Shown here one piece after another: positions 57,741 through 64,000 of a DNA stretch of 64,000 nt (positions are counted from its first letter, which is position 1; the number at the start of each line of letters is the position of its first letter). Below the pieces are notes generated by a model that saw only the letters and a list, made by a program, of their open reading frames with translations, did no database searches and was not told the DNA's origin. The translations under genes and the position numbers were made by a program. This stretch comes from Chelonoidis abingdonii (lineage: Eukaryota > Chordata > Testudines > Testudinidae), in assembly GCF_003597395.2 (NCBI RefSeq), contig NC_133770.1, positions 88,331,481 through 88,395,480 on the forward strand. Direction: 5' to 3'.

Positions 57741-58249
57741 TCCTGAGTTAGAGTTACTATGGTGCGGTGTGTAGTTACTGGAGAGAATATGCTTCAGGTT
57801 GGCGGGTTGTCTGTGGGCAAGAACTGGAATCCAAGAGCACTCCTAAAGTACAGACTGAATTGTGGGCGCATGCCTTCACCAAAGGAGACTACACTGTGTC
57901 TGTAAACTCTTCAAAATGCTTTCTTTTGCCCATTGTAGGCTTGGCTTGGCATGAGTATTAAACACAGGGAGAACTTGTTTCTTGGAAGACAGGATTAGGG
58001 AGGTAGCCAGGTCAGCAGCCTGAAAACAGAATGTTCATGCTAGGATAAGTAAACAGGTCAGTGAGCTAAAAGACAGAGTGCTAGCTAGCTAAGAGAAGAG
58101 GGGGAGCACCCAGAGAACTGTTTACTAAGAACAAGATAACAAACAAGAGAAGTTGGGAGTGTAAAAACAAGGTAAAGTTGACCATGGACAGAGCATGCTA
58201 TACAGGAATTGATTCCTGCAAAGTAACCAAGCCAATCCTAAAACATGAT
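57741..58249. other. Unassigned sequence, probably Harbinger or LTR flank
   Basis: A stretch near 57900-58150 looks LTR-like but lacks clear ends. The 5' terminus of the following Harbinger element is not identified. Confidence 0.3.
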
Positions 58250-58289
58250 GCAAGGTCTGAGGGGAGAATAGGCTGTACAGGCACAGCTC

Positions 58290-59418
58290 CAATCCAGCTA
58301 CAGAAATGTTGATATCTATGAGCAGATTGCTTGGGGCACAGAGGAGAAGGGCTACAAGAGGGACCTGCAGCAGCGCTGTGTGAAAGCCAAGAAGCTGTAG
58401 CAGGCACACCAGAAGGTAAGAGAGGCTAACAATTGCTCTGGAGTGGACCTGCCACTTTTACAAAGAGCTGCATGTCATCCTGAGACTAGACACCACCCCC
58501 AAGGACCCCAAGGATACTTTGGAGGGGACTGCTTTGGTGGCCCCCTGCCATGAACAGCAAGGAGGAGTTAGTGGACAAGAAAGAGGAGGAGTATGGGGGA
58601 CAGGTGACAAGGACATATTTTGACTCCAGCTCAGTGAGCCAAGACATGTTTTGACTCCAGCGCAGTCCAGCCAGTCTCTACAGTCCAGTAGGAGTGAGCC
58701 TGATGCAGGAGAAGCAATCTCTGGCAAGTATGCAGTTTGTTTTGAAATTACTGAGACGGAACCTCCTAGGTAGAAGAACATCTGTTGATTTATACTTTTT
58801 TACTTATGCAAGAAGAGACAGAGCTAGGCAGAGGAACTCTCTGTTTATGTGCACCAGGATGTTCCTGCAATTGTCTGCCAAAGGTTTCTGGGGAGGGCTG
58901 CCTTATTTCTTCCATCTCAGTAGGACACTTTCCCAGGCCACTCATTGATTACGTCAGCAGGAACCACTGCAGCATACACAGTTCAATGTACCCATGTACC
59001 ATGAGGTATCCCCCCTCACGTCCCCAGTCCAGAGCCATACAATGTCCAGAGCCATACTTACCATGACTGGTGCTATATAAATCCCAAGAAGAGGTGTGAC
59101 TGCAGTACTTACACCTTGCATGGATCAAGGGGAGTGAGTTCAATATCCTAAGTTTCAATTTATCTTATGACTACGCTGACAACGTTATCTTCAGCAGTTG
59201 CAGATCTGGCCTTGAGGGCCTCTCCATCCACACCGGTGGAATGGCTGAGCCAGATAAGGAGGAGGAAGAGGATTTGGATTGATGTGGTCCAAGAGAGCCT
59301 GCAAGGCTCTGCTGCTTCAGATAACAAGCACAGGGCTTGGAGGATCACCGTCACAGACAGCAGGGCCATATTACAAGATATGGTAGCTGGTGCTAACATC
59401 ATTCACAAACAATATTAA
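58290..59418 (+). pseudogene. Harbinger Myb/SANT-like protein, degenerate
   Basis: The broken + strand text contains 'YKRDLQQRCVKAKKL', a stop, 'QAHQKVREANN' (58350-58435), and further on 'SQIRRRKRIWIDVVQESLQ' with 'AASDNKHRAW' (59254-59340). These are the DNA-binding trihelix/SANT-like part and the C-terminal basic part of the accessory protein of Harbinger elements. Stops and frameshifts show it is not expressed as a full protein. Confidence 0.6.
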
Positions 59419-59884
59419 TAAATGTTTTGAAGATATCAGCTAAAATCACCGCCATTTGTGAAAAATGGTACCTGTATTCAGTTCAGTTGCCCTGTACAGT
59501 AGCTGGTGCTAACATCATTCACCAACAATATTAATAGATGAATTGGCAATGTTCTATTACTGCATTCACCATTGGGATCATACAGGGCTGCAAAAGAGCA
59601 ACGATAGGCAGAGCACACTATATCAACACACACTACTCTTGCTCACTATTAAAATGGCCTCTCAAAGCCTCCCTGAGCCATATAGCTCCATGTTGAGCTC
59701 TTCTTATAGTCCTGGTAACTGACAGCTCAAAATCAGCAGGCAGCTGCTCCACCTCTGCTCTCCACCTCAGCAGAAACTTTCCCCCTTTGCTTCACAGATA
59801 TTATGCATAGCAGACAGCTAACCGTCTGGATATTTTTTTCAAAGAGGTCCAATCTCATGAGTAGACAGCACAGCGAGCTTTCAA

Positions 59885-60112
59885 ATGACCAAAGGCGTAT
59901 TCAACTGTCATTCTGTATGTCCTCAGTGTCTAGTTGAACCGCTCCTTGGTGCTGTTGAGGTGGCCGGTGTACAGCTTCATGAGCCCTGCGATCAAGGGGT
60001 AGGCTGGGTCTCCCAGGATAACTATTGGCATTTCAACATCACCAGTGGTAATCTGCCAGTCTGCTACCTGCACACTTGGGAGCATCCCACTTTTACCCTT
60101 CTGTGTGCTCAA
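59885..60112 (-). pseudogene. Harbinger transposase, C-terminal fragment
   Basis: The - strand text 'ITTGDVEMPIVILGDPAYPL' and 'LMKLYTGHLNSTKERFN' covers the second catalytic Asp (GDPAYP) of the DDE nuclease. It is separated from its N-terminal half by nested LTRs. Confidence 0.75.
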
Positions 60113-62165
60113 GGTGTAACCTGGTTAATTTAGGCACCCCAACTCTTTCCCAATTCATAAGGTTCAGGGACACCCATATCCAGTGTGATGTCACACTCTA
60201 TATGATTTTATGAAAATATGCTAATGAGAGTGAATATAATGTAACTGGAATATGCTTCATGCAAAAGGCCTCTTGTAAGGTATCATTACAAAGCTGATAA
60301 TCTACTGAATGTGATCATCCTGTTTGTATGAATGCATCATTCTTGTACCTGAAACTAGAAATATGAAATATAACTCTGAGGGCCTATTGTAATTATGCAA
60401 AGTGTGGGCCATTAATGGTGGTTTGGAATCTTGATGGGTCCCATTAACCAGGACAACTAACTGTAGATGGCTCTGTTTTACCTGTAAGTCTTCCTGTATA
60501 CATGTGTGCTGGCAAGTGGGCAATGAAGTCTTACAGTGACGTGATCATGTCACCTGAACTGGAATCCATCTTTAACCTAGTGCTTTTCCATTGAGAAGAA
60601 GCGGGTGGGAACCCAGAGAGGGACAAAGGATTCCTGCCTTATGCAAAACATATAGAAGTGGCTGGAACAGAACAAAGGGGGCGGCCTTCATGATAAATCC
60701 CCTAGCTACCACCTGAGCTGGAACAAGGGCTGTACCAGGGGAAAGGATTGTGCCCAGACTAGGAAGGCATCCAGTCTGTGAAAGAAACTTATTGAAACAT
60801 CTCTGAGGGTGAGATTTTATCTGTAATCAGTTTTATTACTGTACTAGGCTTAGGCTTGCATATTTTATTTTATTTTGCTGGTAATTCACTTTGTTCAGTC
60901 TATTATTACTTGGAACCACTTAAATCCTACTTTTTGTATTTAATTAAATCACTTTTTGCCTATTCATTAACCCAGAGTATGTATTAATACCTGGGGGAGG
61001 GGGGCAAACAGCTGTGCATATCTCTCTATCAGTGTTATAGAGGGTAAACAATTTATGAGTTTAACCTGTATAAGCTTTATACATGGTAAAACGCATTAAT
61101 TTGGGAGTTGGACCCCATTGGGAGTTGGGCATCTGAGTGTTAAAGACAGGAACTCTTCTGTAAGCTGCTTTCAGTTCAGTCTGCAGCTTTGGGACACGTG
61201 GTTCAGACCCTGGTTCTGTGTTGGAGCAGACTGGAGTGTCTGGCTCAACAAGACAGGTTGCTGGAGTCCCAGGTTGGCAGGGAAAACAAAGGCAGTAGTA
61301 GTCTTGGCAGATCAGTTGGCAGTCCCCAGGGAGTTTCTATGATCCAACCCATCACACCCAGTTCCTAGGGCTCAGGTCATAATCTTCTGTGAGTTTGTGG
61401 GGCCTTTTTACCAGTGAAAGAGACTTACACTGTAATATCCTTTACCTCTATCTATTAACAGTCACCAAAACAGAATACACACGCTAAATATACAATGCTC
61501 CCAATTCCCAATAAGGCAAATGAACTTTTCCTGGTGGCCAGTCAAGATCAGGTCATCCATGGTTCCTCCAACTTCTGCACAATATTGTTGGTAGGGTGTT
61601 GAGGGCTGGTAGCTCTGATCCTGTGTCCTGGAATTAGGTTTCAAAGAACTTCTTTTTGGACCCCAGGTTATTTAGTCAAACATGAGTCCTGCTTAGCTGT
61701 ACTTTAACCAATCATTTTAAACTAAAGCGCTACAAAACAGTATTTTTCACCAATCCTAGCCCGTCACAAAACAATTCTTTAAGCAATCAGACCCCACCAC
61801 CCTGAGTGATTTAAATCTTGCAAAATTAGTTATGCAACAGACAGAAAACTCAAAGAACCAGACAGGGACCATATAGAGAAACAGTAGAGAAGTGGGGACC
61901 ATAACAGCAAAACAATAAAAATATAGATTTCACAATCACAACTGCTGCTAAGAGGTTTCTTGCCAGACAGGATCCTATCAGACAAAGTTTTCTTTAAAGA
62001 TCATAAGCTCTGTTTTTTTATCTGGGTGATGGCATATACTATTAGGTCAGGATTGCCTTCTTAACATCTGATATTACATTGTTTTAATGTAATTTAGATG
62101 GAATGTAAGGATGTGACTTTCGCCTTCTTAGTTCATGGCTGCTGCTGCCCTAATGTGGCTGTTGC
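60113..62165 (-). mobile_element. LTR-like element C, second copy, split by another LTR
   Basis: The parts 60113-60183 and 61357-62165 together correspond to 3312-4226: 'tgtaacctggttaatttagg' at the start, then 'tttttaccagtgaaagagac' and 'attacattgttttaatgtaa' near the end. It disrupts the Harbinger transposase. Confidence 0.65.
60184..61356 (+). mobile_element. Solo LTR inside LTR element C
   Basis: It starts tgtgatgtcacactc and ends ccaacccatcaca. The ends are TGTGA/TCACA. The flanks tccag and cccag match at four of five bases. I recognise it as an abundant turtle retroviral-type LTR. No internal genes are present. Confidence 0.75.
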
Positions 62166-62186
62166 TGTTCACTAAAGAAAAAGGCC

Positions 62187-62870
62187 TCAGACCCCACAGT
62201 CAGGAAAGAAAGTCTTTGCTTGTGGCTTTCTGAACAGTCCTGTGTTCTTAAAGTTGCGTGCATCATGCATCTTCCCTAACCAGCCCATACTGACATCAGT
62301 AAAGCATCCCTGATGATCCACCAGCACTTGTATCATAGAAAATGGTATCTGGCTGCTAATCTGGCTCTCCCATAGAAAAGTAGCCCTTTCTGTTGATGTA
62401 CTCTGTGCTAAAATGGGGATGTGTGTGCCATCTATTGCCCCACTGCAGTTTGGGAACTCCATGTTGCTGAAAAACTATCCACTATGTCCTGCATATCAGG
62501 ATGCAATTAATAGCCCTAAACACTTGCATCACAACAGCCCACGTGGTGAATTTTCCAAATCCAAATTGTTTCCTGACTGATCGGTAGCAATCTGGCATTG
62601 CAAGTTTCCACAATGCTATCACCATTCCCTTCTCTATTGTCAGCGCAGATTTCATTTTGGTGTTGCTGCAAGGAAGGGTTGGGGTGATTTTAACGCAAAG
62701 GTCTGGAAATGCAGCCTTGTGCATCCAAAAGTTCTGCAGCCACTGCTCATCATCTCACACCCGTATGACAATGCGATCCCACCAGTCAGTGCTTGTTTCT
62801 CAGGCCCAAAACCATGAATCCACCATCTGAAGCTGCTTGTGAATATCACCAACAACCCTGAATTGTTTCT
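62187..62870 (-). pseudogene. Harbinger transposase, N-terminal and central fragment
   Basis: The - strand text first gives an N-terminal part with 'TIEKGMVIALWKLAMPDCYR' and 'VRKQFGFGKFTTWAVVMQVF' (62724-62482, helix-turn-helix-like). It then gives 'FPNCSGAIDGTHIPI' (the first catalytic Asp), 'GCFTDVSMGWLGKMHDARNF' and 'TGLFRKPQA'. This is a HARBI1-like DDE transposase. A frame break separates the two parts, and its end is displaced to 59885-60112. Confidence 0.8.
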
Positions 62871-63420
62871 ATGTCCTACCGCAATCTAGCCTCTAAGGAA
62901 TCAACATGTTTCCCGTGGCTCCTCTTGCAAGTCTGTAAATATTGCAGGATCAGGGGGCCCATGCTCGCAACACTCACGACAATAGTGCAGAGCTGTGCAG
63001 GCTCCATGCTTCTGTCGGAGATGACAAACAGTGAGGAGAGACACATGGGTGTGTGGGATTTTGAAAAGAAGTGTGAAATATTATCTGGTGCAGATACAAT
63101 TATGGGATGGAGAATACTGCATTATGGGAAGGTGAACCCCTGCTCCTAGTCATCCCTGTGCTACTTGTTTCAGCCCCATGAGGCCTTGCAAAAACTTCCC
63201 AAAACTCCCTGCTCTGGATGGGAGCAAGCTGCACAGTGGGATAGCTACCTATGGTGCACTGCACTCTACATTGACACAAGCTCTCCTGGTGAGGACACAC
63301 ACGACCAACACAAGAAGTGTAGTGTGGACATGCACAAGTGATGTAATAACTGTGGCAGCTGAATGTCAGCATAACTTAGGTTGACATAATTTTGTAATGC
63401 AGATATTGCCTGAGTTTGAG

Positions 63421-64000
63421 CTGAGCGAAGACTAGAGTAGTCAGGTACAGCAGCCTTCTGCCAGGAAAAACATCAGAGCTCCCCTCCACCAGGACTGAAC
63501 CTCATAGTCAAGCCACTGGAAACACATGGGAGCCGAGAGTGACAACTCGCTGGCGAATGAGCTGATGAATGAAATTGTTTTTTAATTGTTCACTTTATTA
63601 ATATAACTTCATAAGTAAAGTTTTATGAATGAAACAACATTCATTCATAAAACTGGTTACCCCAATAACTGTCTAATTGACAATTAAGATGCTGTTAAGA
63701 GCCATAGCAGTTCAGCCAGCCGCCCTTGTAAATTTCACTGTCAATCCAATTGCTGCTTCAATCACTGAGACTTGCACTGTTTCAGTATTGTGATTTCTGT
63801 TCACTGTTTGCCATCCAATACACTTGTCTACATTGTAACTTCTGTTCACTCTTTGCCATATTGTAATTCAAACTCCATTTTAAAAACGCATACTCCATTT
63901 TGTAAAAGCTTGCTGCAGCCTTCATTTTTGCAAAACCCTGCTGTAATCTTATTAGTTTAGTTTAGATTTGTGAATAAGGTATGTATGGAAAATGGACTCA
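63421..64000. other. Unassigned; possible LTR start at the right edge
   Basis: From about 63700 the repeated 'actccattttnnaa' style ('aactccattttaaaaacgc', 'atactccattttgtaaaagc') resembles a retroviral-type LTR cut by the window edge. Confidence 0.3.

Larger units (their letters stand above)
58250..63420. mobile_element. PIF/Harbinger transposon with nested LTR insertions
   Basis: The element has a Myb-like ORF on + and a transposase on -, the usual convergent layout of autonomous Harbingers. About 2 kb of LTR sequence (60113-62165) splits the transposase. The terminal repeats could not be found with confidence. Confidence 0.65.

Noticed and set aside
1..64000. tRNA, rRNA, CRISPR or bacterial operon signals
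   Set aside because: None seen. The sequence has vertebrate repeat content, splice signals and intron-scale spacing.

Overview
The window is nuclear DNA from a non-avian sauropsid. A turtle is most likely, but this rests on recognising the repeat families (CR1 LINEs, Penelope-like elements, hAT and Harbinger DNA transposons, several retroviral-type LTRs, MIR SINEs) and not on any search. The DNA is mostly non-coding, and nothing looks prokaryotic or CRISPR-like.

There is one intact protein-coding gene: a 352-codon, single-coding-exon chemokine receptor on the + strand at 36080-37138. It is recognisable as CX3CR1, the fractalkine receptor. A splice acceptor lies 13 bases before its ATG, as expected for a gene whose 5' UTR sits in upstream exons. 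Its 3' flank is loaded with transposons: a Penelope tail, then a hAT-type element containing an LTR. A possible polyadenylation signal lies near 39217.

The second genic signal is a decayed collagen VI gene on the - strand between about 4.2 and 15.1 kb. Read 5' to 3' (falling coordinates), it keeps two Gly-X-Y exons (15064-15117 and 11954-12006), a short linker exon (10623-10659), the end of one C-terminal von Willebrand A domain (5651-5815) and most of another (4227-4688). It carries frameshifts, in-frame stops, a lost splice donor and an LTR that has eaten its 3' end. It resembles the alpha-4/5/6 group of collagen VI chains.

Everything else is repeat or unassigned sequence. 0-4.2 kb: L2-like LINE and LTR remnants. 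6.1-8.6 kb: CR1, then a composite repeat. 12-19.4 kb: MIR, a MITE holding an LTR, an LTR inserted into an inverted copy of the 7.1-8.2 kb composite, and an APE-type LINE. 19.7-23.7 kb: a LINE reverse transcriptase, CR1 and LTRs. 25.7-33.9 kb: old CR1 and MIR fragments, MITEs with 8-bp target duplications, and a hexamer microsatellite. 39.8-41.4 kb: a CR1 with readable reverse transcriptase. 42.5-43.3 kb: a foldback element and a Penelope 3' end. 44.9-48.6 kb: a broken hAT transposase inside a palindromic element. 50.1-52.6 kb: a Penelope hairpin and LTR-like repeats. 54.0-56.4 kb: a MIR split by a 2.1-kb DNA transposon. 57.1-57.7 kb: a Penelope GIY-YIG endonuclease fragment. 58.3-63.4 kb: a Harbinger element with a Myb-like ORF and a transposase split by nested LTRs.

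I found no previously undescribed biological system. The observations most worth a second look are the collagen VI relic, the inverted paralogous segment with a shared nested insertion, the nested Harbinger/LTR structure and the perfect Penelope hairpin.
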